The translations under genes and the position numbers were made by a program. The notes under the pieces are model-generated. The model had not been told where the DNA came from. It made no database searches and was given only the letters and a program-made list of their open reading frames with translations. This document shows, one piece after another, positions 18,000-26,888 of a DNA stretch of 64,000 nt. The DNA lies in the NCBI GenBank assembly GCA_902543575.1, contig CACBYV010000005.1:29013-93012 (forward strand), read 5' to 3'. The stretch comes from an uncultured Pelagibacteraceae bacterium (GTDB lineage: Bacteria; Pseudomonadota; Alphaproteobacteria; Pelagibacterales; Pelagibacteraceae). Within the stretch, counting starts at the first letter, position 1. Each line of letters starts with the position of its first letter.

Positions 18000-19442
18000 T
18001 CAGGTTTTTAGACCCATATGGGTATACTTTATATTCAGGTAATCTTTTATAGCCATAGATCCACCTTCACGACCGTAACCGGTTTGTTTTATTCCACCGA
18101 ATGGAGCTTCAGCAACTGCAACTGCAGCTGTATTTACTGCTACACAACCGGTTTCCATCATCTCTGATGCTCTATTAGCTTTGTCCATTGAGTTTGTATA
18201 TAAATAGCTACAAAGTCCCAGGTCATTATTATTTGCTCTCTCTACTACTTCGTCAAAATCCTTGAAAGTTAAAACAGGTACTAAGGGACCAAAAGGTTCT
18301 TCTTTCATAATTGTAAAATTATCCTGCACATCATCAAATACTGTTGGTTCAAAATAATAACCTTTATTAAATCCTGAAGGTCTACCCCCACCTAAAACAA
18401 CTTTTGCACCTTCAGTCTTTGTAGTTTCGACTAATTTTTCAATTTCTTCCAAACGTTTTGCTGTTGTTAAAGGTCCTAAGTCAGTGCCTTCATCCATTCC
18501 ATTTCCAATTTTTAATTTTTTTGCTCTATCAACAAAAGCATTTACAAATTCTTCTTTTCTTGTTTCTTGAATGTAAAACCTATTTGGAGATATACAAACT
18601 TGACCATTGTTACGAAATTTTGCTGTTATTGCCATATCTGCAACTTTATTCATGTCAACATCGTCAAATACTATAAATGGAGAATGACCACTTAATTCCA
18701 TTGTAACTCTTTGAACTTTATCTGCAGCTTTTTTAAGTATTAATTTTCCAACACGTGTTGAGCCAGTTATAGAAACTTTTTTTATTATATCTGATTCAAG
18801 TAATTCATTTGATATTTCAGCCGGGTCTCCAGATAATAAATTGACTACTCCATCAGGTACTCCAGCATCTTTACAAATATTTACAAGTTCCATAACTGCT
18901 CCAGGCGTAATTACATCTGGTTTACAAATAACTGAACAACCAGCAGCCAGTGCAGTTGAAATTTTTCTAGATGCTAAAACTATGGGAAAATTCCATGGCA
19001 CAAGTGCTGCTACAACACCTACTGGCTGATAGTAAACATGAACTCTTGTTTCTGGAAATCTACTTTGTAATGTTTCACCATAAATTCTCTTAGTTTCTTC
19101 TGCATTCCATTCAAATATATCTGCTCCACCACCAACTTCTCCAATTGCTTCTTTAAGAGGTTTTCCAACTTCAAGTGTAAGCCATTTAGCTAATACATCT
19201 TTTCTTTCACGCATCAAATCTGCAATTTTTCTTATTACATAAGACCTCTGCCATGGAGTAGTATTTTTCCAAGTTTCGAGTCCTTTCTCTGCTGATTTTA
19301 ATGCTTTTTGAACGTCAACAGACGATGCTTTTGATGCTTCTCCTAAAACTTCTTCTGTTGCTGGATTGATAACTTTATAAGTTTCTTTTTTTTCTGCTTG
19401 TTGCCACTGACCATTAATGAATTGACCAAAATTGCTATACAT
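18000..19442 (-). CDS. NAD(P)-dependent aldehyde dehydrogenase
   Basis: A 480-aa ALDH-superfamily enzyme. 'VPWNFPIVLASRKI' is the cofactor/substrate region, 'SITGSTRVGK' the nucleotide loop, 'TMELSGHSPFIV' holds the general-base Glu, and 'NNGQVCISPNRF' holds the catalytic Cys. The sequence looks closest to the succinate-semialdehyde / 2-oxoglutarate-semialdehyde / lactaldehyde group. It leads a leftward operon with the aldolase and hydroxyacid dehydrogenase, and is divergent from iolD across a 52-bp gap. Confidence 0.9.
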   Translation of the reverse strand: MYSNFGQFINGQWQQAEKKETYKVINPATEEVLGEASKASSVDVQKALKSAEKGLETWKNTTPWQRSYVIRKIADLMRERKDVLAKWLTLEVGKPLKEAIGEVGGGADIFEWNAEETKRIYGETLQSRFPETRVHVYYQPVGVVAALVPWNFPIVLASRKISTALAAGCSVICKPDVITPGAVMELVNICKDAGVPDGVVNLLSGDPAEISNELLESDIIKKVSITGSTRVGKLILKKAADKVQRVTMELSGHSPFIVFDDVDMNKVADMAITAKFRNNGQVCISPNRFYIQETRKEEFVNAFVDRAKKLKIGNGMDEGTDLGPLTTAKRLEEIEKLVETTKTEGAKVVLGGGRPSGFNKGYYFEPTVFDDVQDNFTIMKEEPFGPLVPVLTFKDFDEVVERANNNDLGLCSYLYTNSMDKANRASEMMETGCVAVNTAAVAVAEAPFGGIKQTGYGREGGSMAIKDYLNIKYTHMGLKT

Positions 19443-19483
19443 ATTTTTTAAATTGTGTTTAATTGTTAAAAGTTAAATATTTA

Positions 19484-19489
19484 TATATA
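19484..19489 (+). promoter_or_regulatory. -10-like box before iolD, possible leaderless start
   Basis: TATATA, then 5 nt (GAATA), then the iolD ATG at 19495. TTGTTA at 19463-19468 could serve as a -35 with a 15-nt spacer. There is no Shine-Dalgarno. In such AT-rich DNA the support is modest. Confidence 0.35.
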
Positions 19490-19494
19490 GAATA

Positions 19495-21339
19495 ATGAAA
19501 AAAATAAAGCTCACTTGTGCACATGCAATAATAAAACATCTTATTGCTCAAAAAATTTTAATAGACGGTAAAAAAGAGCAGTTATTTGCTGGAGCTTTTG
19601 GTATTTTTGGACATGGCAATGTTGCTTGTTTAGGACAAGCTCTACAAGAAAATCAAGATAAATTACCAACTTATAGAGGACATCATGAGCAAAATATGGC
19701 TCTGACTGGAATAGCATATGCTAGAGCTAAAAGAAGAAAACAATTTTTTGTTGCAACTAGTTCAGTTGGGCCAGGATCTACAAATATGGTTACAGCCTCG
19801 GCAGTTGCTATGAGCAATAGACTTCCAATTTTATTTTTACCTGGAGATACATATGCAAACAGAATGCCTGACCCGGTTCTACAACAAGTAGAGCATTTTA
19901 ATAATCCTGGCATTACTCAGAATGATGCATTCAAACCAGTAACAAAATATTTTGATAGAATTACAAGACCAGAACAAATCTTACAAACATTACCTCAAGC
20001 AATCCAAACAATGTTAGATCCAGCAGATTGTGGACCAGCTTGCTTATCATTATCACAAGATGTCCAAGGTGAAACATATGAATATCCTGAGGAATTTTTT
20101 AAAGAGAGAGTTCATAATATTAGACGACCAAGACCTGATGATTTTCAAATAAAACAAGCAGCAGAGCAAATTAAAAAATCTAAAAATCCTTTATTAATTT
20201 CAGGTGGAGGGGTTTTCTACTCTGATGCAATGGAAGATCTAAGTAATTTTGCAATTAAACACAATATACCAGTTACACAAACAGTTATGGGCTACTCTAC
20301 AATGAAGAGAGACCACTCTCATTTCTTAGGTCCCATAGGTGGTCTTGGTGGCAAAGCAGCAAATAATTTAGCAAAACAAACTGACCTAGCTATTGCTGTT
20401 GGAACAAAATTAGCTGATTTCACAACTGGGTCGTGGGCAAATTTTGAGAACCCAGACTTTTCACTTGTTAGTGTTAATGTCTCTAGATTTGATGCTAGCA
20501 AACATTTGGCGCAATCAGTAATAGGTGATGCAAAAGTAAGCTTACAAGAGCTATCAAATGCCTTGGGAGATTGGAAAGCATCTGATGAATGGCATAAAAA
20601 ATCAAGAGATGAATTAAAAAATTGGAATGATTATGTAGATAAAGAAAGCGGTCCAACTAATCAAGAACTACCTAGTTATGCACATGCTGTAGGAGCAATA
20701 TATCGTAATTCAGATCCAACGGACATTGCTGTTACTGCTGCAGGTGGATTAGTTGGAGAAGTTGTGCAAATTTGGAGGCCAAAAGAATTAAATACACATG
20801 AAACCGAATGGGGTTTTAGCTGTATGAGTTATGAAATTTCTGGTGCATTAGGAGTTAAAATGGCAAACCCAGATAAAGAAGTAATAGCTTTTGTAGGAGA
20901 TGGATCTTATTTACTTTTTAATTCAGATATTTATTCATCAGTTATAACAAATAATAAATTAATAATAGTTTTATGTGATAATGGAGGCCATGCCGTTATT
21001 AACAGGCTACAATTGTTTAAAGGCGGAAAAGAATTTAATTGTCTATTTAATAGTTCAAAAGCTCCAAATCTAGTCCCTGTTAATTTTGCTAAACATGCAG
21101 AGAGCATGGGTGCAAAATCTGAGGAGGTATCATCTATTTCTGAATTAGAGGAAGCATTTAAAAGAGCTAAAAAATCTGATGTAACTTACTTAATTTCAAT
21201 AAAAACTCATTCTTATGAGTGGTTAGAAGGATCTGCTTACTGGGAAAGTCCTACTTTAGAAATGCCATCAACAAAAGAAAATGAAGAGGCATTAAAACTT
21301 CATAAAGAAGGAAAATCAAAGCAAAGACAAGGTGTCTAA
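19495..21339 (+). CDS. iolD: IolD-like trihydroxycyclohexane-1,2-dione hydrolase (ThDP)
   Basis: A 614-aa thiamine-diphosphate enzyme. IolD opens the ring of 3D-(3,5/4)-trihydroxycyclohexane-1,2-dione to 5-deoxy-glucuronate. The start 'KKIKLTCAHAIIKHL' matches the IolD N-terminus. 'GHGNVACLGQAL', 'YRGHHEQNMAL', 'SSVGPGSTNMVTA' and the ThDP-binding 'VGDGSYLLFNSDIYSS' followed by 'LCDNGGHAVINRLQ' are all intact. It begins a long rightward run (iolD, dehydrogenases, ABC importer, fucU-like, kinase). iolB, iolC, iolJ and iolA are not in the window. Confidence 0.92.
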   Translation: MKKIKLTCAHAIIKHLIAQKILIDGKKEQLFAGAFGIFGHGNVACLGQALQENQDKLPTYRGHHEQNMALTGIAYARAKRRKQFFVATSSVGPGSTNMVTASAVAMSNRLPILFLPGDTYANRMPDPVLQQVEHFNNPGITQNDAFKPVTKYFDRITRPEQILQTLPQAIQTMLDPADCGPACLSLSQDVQGETYEYPEEFFKERVHNIRRPRPDDFQIKQAAEQIKKSKNPLLISGGGVFYSDAMEDLSNFAIKHNIPVTQTVMGYSTMKRDHSHFLGPIGGLGGKAANNLAKQTDLAIAVGTKLADFTTGSWANFENPDFSLVSVNVSRFDASKHLAQSVIGDAKVSLQELSNALGDWKASDEWHKKSRDELKNWNDYVDKESGPTNQELPSYAHAVGAIYRNSDPTDIAVTAAGGLVGEVVQIWRPKELNTHETEWGFSCMSYEISGALGVKMANPDKEVIAFVGDGSYLLFNSDIYSSVITNNKLIIVLCDNGGHAVINRLQLFKGGKEFNCLFNSSKAPNLVPVNFAKHAESMGAKSEEVSSISELEEAFKRAKKSDVTYLISIKTHSYEWLEGSAYWESPTLEMPSTKENEEALKLHKEGKSKQRQGV

Positions 21340-21344
21340 AATTC

Positions 21345-22498
21345 ATGAATAAAGTTTTTAAGGTTGGTCTCATAGGATGTGGCCATATCGCAGAAACATA
21401 TTTTAGGGGACACCAATATTTTAATAATTTCAAAATCGTTGCTTGTGCGGATATTAATCAAAAAGCAGCTGAAAAATGTGCGAAATTATACAACATCAAA
21501 TCAATGACTGTTAATGAAATACTAAAAGATAAAGATATAGAGGTAATTTTAAATTTAACAATTCCTCAATCACATTATTCTGTGTCAAAAAAAGTATTAA
21601 ACGCAGGAAAGCATGTTTATTCAGAAAAACCATTAGCAACATACTTTCAAAAAGGAAAAGAGTTAGTGGCTTTGGCAAAACAAAAAAAATTATACATTGG
21701 TAATGCGCCAGATACTTTTCTTGGAGGAGGTGGACAAAAAGCAAAGGAATTAATTGACTCTGATTTGATTGGACAAATCAAACTTGGAAATGCAATCTTT
21801 GCATTTCCTGGTGTTGAAAACTTTCATCCAAAACCAGAGTCTTGGTATAAAAAAGAGGGAGGACCGGTAATAGATATGGGTCCTTATTTTTTACAACACT
21901 TGTTAATCTTTTAGGGCCAGCTAAACAGGTGCAAGGAAGAACATTAACAGCATTTAAAAGAAGAAACTATAGAGCAGGTCCAAATAAAGGAAAAACATTC
22001 AAGGTTGAAACACCAACTACTTATTTAGCAACAATTCAATTTCATAATGAAGCAATTATTCAAGTCACTTTATCCTTTGATGTGATAAATCATCAAAGAA
22101 ATCATATGGAACTTTATGGAACTAAAGGATCAATTATTGTTCCTGATCCAAATATGTTTGGTGGATCTGTTTATATTTCTGTTACTGAAGGTGGTCGTTG
22201 GGGTGAACATAAAACCGATAAAATGCATTTAGGAAAAATAAATATTACATCTGCAAGCGGTAGATCCAATGAGTCACCAACAAATGCAAACTATAGAAGT
22301 GTTGGCATGTCTGAGATGTTGTATTCAATAGAAAAAAAGAAAAAACATCGATGTTCAGGAGAGCTATCTCTTCATGTTTTAGATATAATTGAGTCTACTA
22401 TGAAAGCCGCAACAACTGGAGTACCTCAAAAAATTAAAACTAAGTGTGAAAAACCAAAAAGATTTACAGAAGAAGAAGTAAAAAAAATTCTCTTATAG
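21345..22498 (+). pseudogene. Gfo/Idh/MocA dehydrogenase broken by a one-base frameshift
   Basis: The track shows two ORFs (21345-21914 and 21929-22498). Both belong to one ~384-aa Gfo/Idh/MocA dehydrogenase. The first half has the Rossmann 'GLIGCGHIAETYFRGH' and 'YSEKPLATY'; the second begins in the middle of the beta-sheet domain. Adding one T to the six-T run at 21887-21892 gives a continuous reading '...DMGPYFFTTLVNLLGPAKQVQGRTL...', the expected family sequence. So the break is a single-base deletion in a homopolymer. It may be a sequencing or assembly error, a true lesion, or a site of slippage. Gap to iolD is 5 nt. Confidence 0.88.
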
Positions 22499-22501
22499 AT
22501 T

Positions 22502-23521
22502 ATGAAAGATATTGCAATTGTTGATCCATATCCAAGAACTATGCAGCTTATTTTTTCAAAACCAAAATTAAATGAGTTAAAAAATAAATTTAAGCTTATT
22601 TTCGCACCAAAAATAAATAAACAGAAATTTTATATTAATAATATTCATAAAGCGAAATTTATAATTGGACAGCCCGATCTTCCTAAATTTTTATTAATAA
22701 AAGCAAAAAAGTTGAAAGCAGTAATAAATGTCGAAAGCAACTTTTTAGATAATATGGATTATAATTATTGCTTTGATAAAGGTATTCACGTTATTGCAAC
22801 TTCACCTGTTTTCTCAAAACCAGTTGCAGAGATTGCACTTGGATTTACACTCTCTCTTCTTAGAAATATTCATGGAGCAAATCAGGATTTCATTAATAAA
22901 AAGGAAAAGTATGGATTAGATGGAAATCTTAAGGCTTCATTGTTATCAGAAAAAAAAATTGGATTATTGGGATTTGGAGATTTAGGGAGAGCTTTGGTTC
23001 CATTATTGAAACCATTTTCGAGTAAAATAAATATCTATGATCCTTGGATACCAAACAAAAAAATAATTAATCAAGGATATAAACCAATTACTTTAAAAAA
23101 AATGTTTAAAGAATGTGAAGTTATTTATGTACTTGCTGCAATTACTACAAAAAACAAAGGACTGATTGATAAAAAATTACTCAATCTTATGAAATCAAAC
23201 TCAATTTTTATACTAATGAGTAGAGCTGCAGTCGTTAATTTTAAAGATTTAAAAAATAGACTTAAAAAAGGTGATATTTATGCAGCACTTGACGTTTTTC
23301 CCGAAGAACCAGTTAAAAAAAATGACCCAATAAGAAAATTAAAAAATGTTTTATTCTCAGCACATAGAGCGGGTGCTTTAGACGAGGCATTCAAGGAAAT
23401 GGGCAATATTGTTTTTGAAGACATGAAATTAATTTCAAAAAATCTTAATCCAAGATTTTGTAAAAAAGCTCTAAGAAAAACTGTTCATCTTTTGAGATCA
23501 AAACCTGTTGCAATTAATTAA
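22502..23521 (+). CDS. D-2-hydroxyacid dehydrogenase
   Basis: A 339-aa NAD(P)-dependent D-2-hydroxyacid dehydrogenase. Seen: Rossmann 'GLLGFGDLGRALVPLL', 'MSRAAVVNF' with the catalytic Arg, 'YAALDVFPEEP' with the Glu, and 'FSAHRAGALDEAF' with the His. It follows the broken Gfo/Idh/MocA gene by 3 nt and precedes the second sugar ABC importer. It probably acts on a hydroxyacid of the same pathway; the substrate is unknown. It is only distantly similar to the enzyme at 16220-17179. Confidence 0.83.
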   Translation: MKDIAIVDPYPRTMQLIFSKPKLNELKNKFKLIFAPKINKQKFYINNIHKAKFIIGQPDLPKFLLIKAKKLKAVINVESNFLDNMDYNYCFDKGIHVIATSPVFSKPVAEIALGFTLSLLRNIHGANQDFINKKEKYGLDGNLKASLLSEKKIGLLGFGDLGRALVPLLKPFSSKINIYDPWIPNKKIINQGYKPITLKKMFKECEVIYVLAAITTKNKGLIDKKLLNLMKSNSIFILMSRAAVVNFKDLKNRLKKGDIYAALDVFPEEPVKKNDPIRKLKNVLFSAHRAGALDEAFKEMGNIVFEDMKLISKNLNPRFCKKALRKTVHLLRSKPVAIN

Positions 23522-23543
23522 TTTTTTTTTTAATTTAAATTAA

Positions 23544-24293
23544 ATGACTTCAACAAATAAATTGCTCTTAGAGGCTAAAGGTATCACAAAGTATTTTGGA
23601 ACAATAACTGCTTTAGAAAATGTAAATTTAAAAGTGCACGAAGGTGAATGTTTAGGTGTAGTAGGAGATAATGGTGCAGGCAAATCTACACTAATGAAAG
23701 TTTTATCTGGTTTATACAAACCAAGTGCAGGTGCTTTATTTTTTGAGGGCAAAGAACATGTGTTAGATAGCCCAAAAGACTCTCAAAATTTAGGCTTAGA
23801 AATGGTTTATCAAGATCTTGCATTGGCAGGTAATTTACCCATTGGAGAAAATATATTCTTAGGAAGAGAGCCTACAAAAAATATTGGCTTCTTAAAATTT
23901 CTAGATTTTAAAAAAATTCAAGAAATGACAAGCGCACACTTAGAGAAACTAAAAATAAATGTTAAAAGTGCTGATCAGAAAGTAGAGGAATTATCTGGAG
24001 GACAAAGACAAGCGGTTGCAATAGCTAGGTCAACAGCATTTAATGCTAAAGTTGTTATAATGGATGAACCAACTGCTGCTTTAGCAATAAAAGAAGTTGG
24101 AAAAGTATTAGACTTAATTAACAAATTAAAAAGTACTGGCGTAGGTGTTATAGTAATAAGTCATAGAATGGATGATATTTTTACTGTTTGCGACCGAGTA
24201 ATGGCACTTTTTCAAGGAACAAACTTTGCTGAGTCTCAATTAGATAAAACTTCAAGAGATGAAGTCATTGGTTGGATTATGGGAAAAAAATAA
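23544..24293 (+). CDS. ABC sugar importer 2, ATPase subunit (FrcA-like)
   Basis: A 249-aa single-domain ATPase, again of the FrcA rather than the double-domain RbsA type. Walker A 'GDNGAGKST', signature 'LSGGQRQAVAIARS' and Walker B 'VVIMDEPTAAL' are intact; the switch reads 'VISHRMDDIF'. It is a paralogue of the ATPase at 9640-10437. The permease ATG lies one base after its stop. Confidence 0.93.
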   Translation: MTSTNKLLLEAKGITKYFGTITALENVNLKVHEGECLGVVGDNGAGKSTLMKVLSGLYKPSAGALFFEGKEHVLDSPKDSQNLGLEMVYQDLALAGNLPIGENIFLGREPTKNIGFLKFLDFKKIQEMTSAHLEKLKINVKSADQKVEELSGGQRQAVAIARSTAFNAKVVIMDEPTAALAIKEVGKVLDLINKLKSTGVGVIVISHRMDDIFTVCDRVMALFQGTNFAESQLDKTSRDEVIGWIMGKK

Positions 24294-24294
24294 A

Positions 24295-25308
24295 ATGGAC
24301 GATAAGGAAAAAAAACAAGATAGCTTATACGTAAAACTTATTCCATATTTTGAAAAATACGGGATTTTACTATTATTAGTTATCATGATCTTGGTAATGC
24401 ATATTTTGCAACCAGATGTCTTCTTGTCATGGAGAAATGTAACAAACGTATTCAAACAAATATCTTGGCAATCAATGTTAGCTTTAGGTGTTTTTATGGT
24501 GATTGTGACTGCGGGTATAGATCTATCAGTTGGCTCAATAATGATGCTTTCATTGATGATTTTAGCAATAGTGGCTAAAGCTGGAGCACCTTGGTTTATA
24601 GTTGTTCTAGTACCTTTATTTGCTGGATTTTTATGCGGGTTGATAAATGGTTTGGGGATAACACTTTTAAGAATGCCTCATCCTTTTATAATGACTTTAG
24701 GAACTCTTTATATTTTTAGAGGAACAGGAAACTTAATATCAGGCGGAACACCCATAAGTGGATTTACCGATGAAGTTAGGTACTTAGGTCATGGTAGAAT
24801 AGATCTTACTTGGTTAGGATTAGAGAAATCTCAATATCTCCCTGTAAGCTTAGTTTTAATCGCGGTTGTATATTTTGTTTTTTGGGTTTTCTTGAATCAT
24901 AGTCGAACAGGAAAGTGGATTTATGCAATTGGTGGAAACCCAAGCGCAGCAAGAGCTTCAGGAATTAATGTTAATAAAATTTTAATAATTGTTTATTCAC
25001 TTTGTGGATTTTTATCAGGTATTGGGGCATTAATTTTAGCAGGAAGAACAGACTCTGGTTATCCTAATGCAGGATTACAATCTGAATTGGATGCTATCGC
25101 AGCATGTATAATTGGAGGAGCTAGTTTCTTTGGTGGTAGAGGAACAGTTCTTGGAGTTTTTGCCGGAGTGATGATTATGGGAATTTTAAGAAATGGACTT
25201 AATTTGATGGATGTAAGTTCTTTCTGGCAACAAGTATTGATTGGCTCGATCATTGTATTAGCAGTTTACGTGGATGTTTTAAGAAGAGATTTCGGCACGA
25301 GGAAATAA
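24295..25308 (+). CDS. ABC sugar importer 2, permease (RbsC/FrcC-like)
   Basis: A BPD_transp_2 permease with about nine membrane segments. 'TAGIDLSVGSIMMLSLMILA', 'AIGGNPSAARASGINVNKI' and 'LDAIAACIIGGASFFGGRGT' are family marks. The track starts at 24259 inside the ATPase gene. The ATG at 24295 ('MDDKEKKQD') is the better start; it lies just after the ATPase stop and gives 337 aa. Confidence 0.92.
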   Translation: MDDKEKKQDSLYVKLIPYFEKYGILLLLVIMILVMHILQPDVFLSWRNVTNVFKQISWQSMLALGVFMVIVTAGIDLSVGSIMMLSLMILAIVAKAGAPWFIVVLVPLFAGFLCGLINGLGITLLRMPHPFIMTLGTLYIFRGTGNLISGGTPISGFTDEVRYLGHGRIDLTWLGLEKSQYLPVSLVLIAVVYFVFWVFLNHSRTGKWIYAIGGNPSAARASGINVNKILIIVYSLCGFLSGIGALILAGRTDSGYPNAGLQSELDAIAACIIGGASFFGGRGTVLGVFAGVMIMGILRNGLNLMDVSSFWQQVLIGSIIVLAVYVDVLRRDFGTRK

Positions 25309-25388
25309 ACACGTCAAAGTTGAATAGATGCTATCATAAGAGACCCTGTAAACAGTTGAATTTTTTTTAAAAATTTTATTAAATTAAG

Positions 25389-25406
25389 CTTTAATAATTA
25401 TTAAAG
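25389..25406. promoter_or_regulatory. 18-nt AT palindrome overlapping the SBP ribosome-binding region
   Basis: CTTTAATAATTATTAAAG is a perfect palindrome ending in the A-rich side of the Shine-Dalgarno (AAAGGGG) of the binding-protein gene at 25416. It could fold over the ribosome-binding site or be an operator. About one such AT palindrome is expected by chance in a window of this size and composition. Confidence 0.22.
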
Positions 25407-25415
25407 GGGAAATTT

Positions 25416-26348
25416 ATGAGAGAACTATCAAGAAAAATTGTTGTTTTAGTATCAGCAATTTTTTTATCGATAAGCATGATTTCAGCTTCTTTTGCTGATG
25501 GTCATGGTAAAAAAATCTTGTTCAGTATTAAAGGTCCTGGGTCTGGAAATCCTTTCTGGGCTTCTGTTACAAAAGGTGCTGAAGAAGAAGCTAAAAAATT
25601 AGGTGTTAAGTTAATCTTGGTTGCGCCACCTCAAGAAGGTGATGTTCAAGCACAAATTAACCAAGTGGAAGACCAACTTGCTAAAGGTGTTGATGCTTTA
25701 GCTCTTGCACCAGGAGATCCAAATGCATTCGCTCCAATTGTAGATGACGCTATCAAAAGTGGTGTTCCAGTTGTATTCGTAGATACAAAAGGGATCAATG
25801 AAGGTGTTACTTTTATTGGAACTAACAATATGAATGGAGCAGAATTAGCTGCTAAATTCATTTGTGACAAAACTCCAAAAGGTTCAGATGTTGCAATTTT
25901 GACTGGAATAGAGTCTCAATCAACAGCTTTACTAAGAAGAGACGGTGCAATTAAAGGATTTAAAAATTGCGGTTTAAATATAGTTGCTACTCAAACAGCT
26001 GAGTGGGATACTGCAAAAGGTAGATCAGTTACTGAGTCTATTATTTTGAAAAATCCTAACATCAAAGCAATATTTGCTTCAAATGACAATATGGGCTTAG
26101 GTGCTATGCAAGCTCTTAAAGATGCAGATATGAATGATGTTGTTGTTGTTGGTTTTGATGCAACTCCAGATGCTGCTACAAGTATCTTAAAAGGTGAAAT
26201 GACTGCAACTATTGCTCAGTTCTCATATAACATGGGTGCTTACGGTGTTAAATATGCACTTGAGCTAGCTAATGGTGGAAGTATTGATCCAAACATTGAT
26301 ACTGGAACACAACTAGTAACAAAAGAAAACGCTAACGATTTTAAATAA
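25416..26348 (+). CDS. ABC sugar importer 2, periplasmic binding protein (RbsB-like)
   Basis: A 310-aa type-1 binding protein with a signal peptide ('VVLVSAIFLSISMISASFA') ending near residue 28. 'FSIKGPGSGNPFWASVTKGA', 'VEDQLAKGVDALALAPGDP', 'FASNDNMGLGAMQAL' and 'VVGFDATPDA' are typical of the ribose/allose binding group. A good Shine-Dalgarno (AAAGGGGAAATTT) precedes it. It follows the permease after a 107-bp gap that should hold its own promoter. Nearby FucU- and ribokinase-like genes suggest a monosaccharide. Confidence 0.93.
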   Translation: MRELSRKIVVLVSAIFLSISMISASFADGHGKKILFSIKGPGSGNPFWASVTKGAEEEAKKLGVKLILVAPPQEGDVQAQINQVEDQLAKGVDALALAPGDPNAFAPIVDDAIKSGVPVVFVDTKGINEGVTFIGTNNMNGAELAAKFICDKTPKGSDVAILTGIESQSTALLRRDGAIKGFKNCGLNIVATQTAEWDTAKGRSVTESIILKNPNIKAIFASNDNMGLGAMQALKDADMNDVVVVGFDATPDAATSILKGEMTATIAQFSYNMGAYGVKYALELANGGSIDPNIDTGTQLVTKENANDFK

Positions 26349-26367
26349 TCATTAGTCTATAACATTT

Positions 26368-26401
26368 AAAAAAGGGTGGAATTTTTATTCCACCCTTTTT
26401 T
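26368..26401 (+). terminator. Strong intrinsic terminator after binding protein
   Basis: A perfect 15-bp stem (arms 26368-26382 and 26387-26401, loop TTTT) with core GGGTGGAAT and a following T-run. It ends the binding-protein transcript. The next gene begins 22 nt later with its own -10-like box. Confidence 0.92.
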
Positions 26402-26410
26402 TTTATGTAA

Positions 26411-26416
26411 TATAAT
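26411..26416 (+). promoter_or_regulatory. -10 box TATAAT, probable leaderless start of fucU-like gene
   Basis: TATAAT lies 6 nt upstream of the ATG at 26423, directly after a strong terminator, so a new promoter is needed here. There is no room for, or sign of, a Shine-Dalgarno. The -35 region is not recognisable. Confidence 0.45.
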
Positions 26417-26422
26417 CTTTTA

Positions 26423-26884
26423 ATGTTAATAAATATTAACCCAGTTTTAAGCCCTGATTTACTTTTTCATTTAAGATCTATGGGTCATGGTGAGAAAATT
26501 ATTCTTGCTGATGCTAATTTTCCCGCAAACTCTATGAACAAGAATGTAATACGATTAGATGGGGTAGATATTAAAAGTGCAGCAAATGCAATTTTATCTG
26601 TTTTTCCATTAGATAGTTTTATCGTATCACAAGGGGGCTCACCTGCACTTAGAATGGAAGTAGATGATAAACCAGAGGAACTAACTGAAACTCATAAAGA
26701 ATTTATTGAAGCAGTAAAAAATAATTCTGGTCCCCAATGGAAAGTTGGATCAATTTCAAGACAAAATTTTTATGAAGAAGCAAAAAAAGCATATTGTATT
26801 GTAACCACTACAGATGCTCGACCTTTTGGATGTTTTATTATTACTAAAGGAGTTATTCTTCCTGACGGTAAAGTCTGGTCTTAA
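26423..26884 (+). CDS. fucU: RbsD/FucU-family sugar mutarotase
   Basis: A 153-aa mutarotase of the RbsD/FucU family, which interconverts anomers of a monosaccharide before further metabolism. 'SPDLLFHLRSMGHGEKIILADANFPA' contains the catalytic His and Asp region, and 'TTDARPFGCFIITKGV' closes the fold. The pattern is closer to FucU (L-fucose) than RbsD (D-ribose). It is followed 4 nt later by a ribokinase-type kinase. Sugar identity is uncertain. Confidence 0.85.
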   Translation: MLININPVLSPDLLFHLRSMGHGEKIILADANFPANSMNKNVIRLDGVDIKSAANAILSVFPLDSFIVSQGGSPALRMEVDDKPEELTETHKEFIEAVKNNSGPQWKVGSISRQNFYEEAKKAYCIVTTTDARPFGCFIITKGVILPDGKVWS

Positions 26885-26888
26885 TTAA

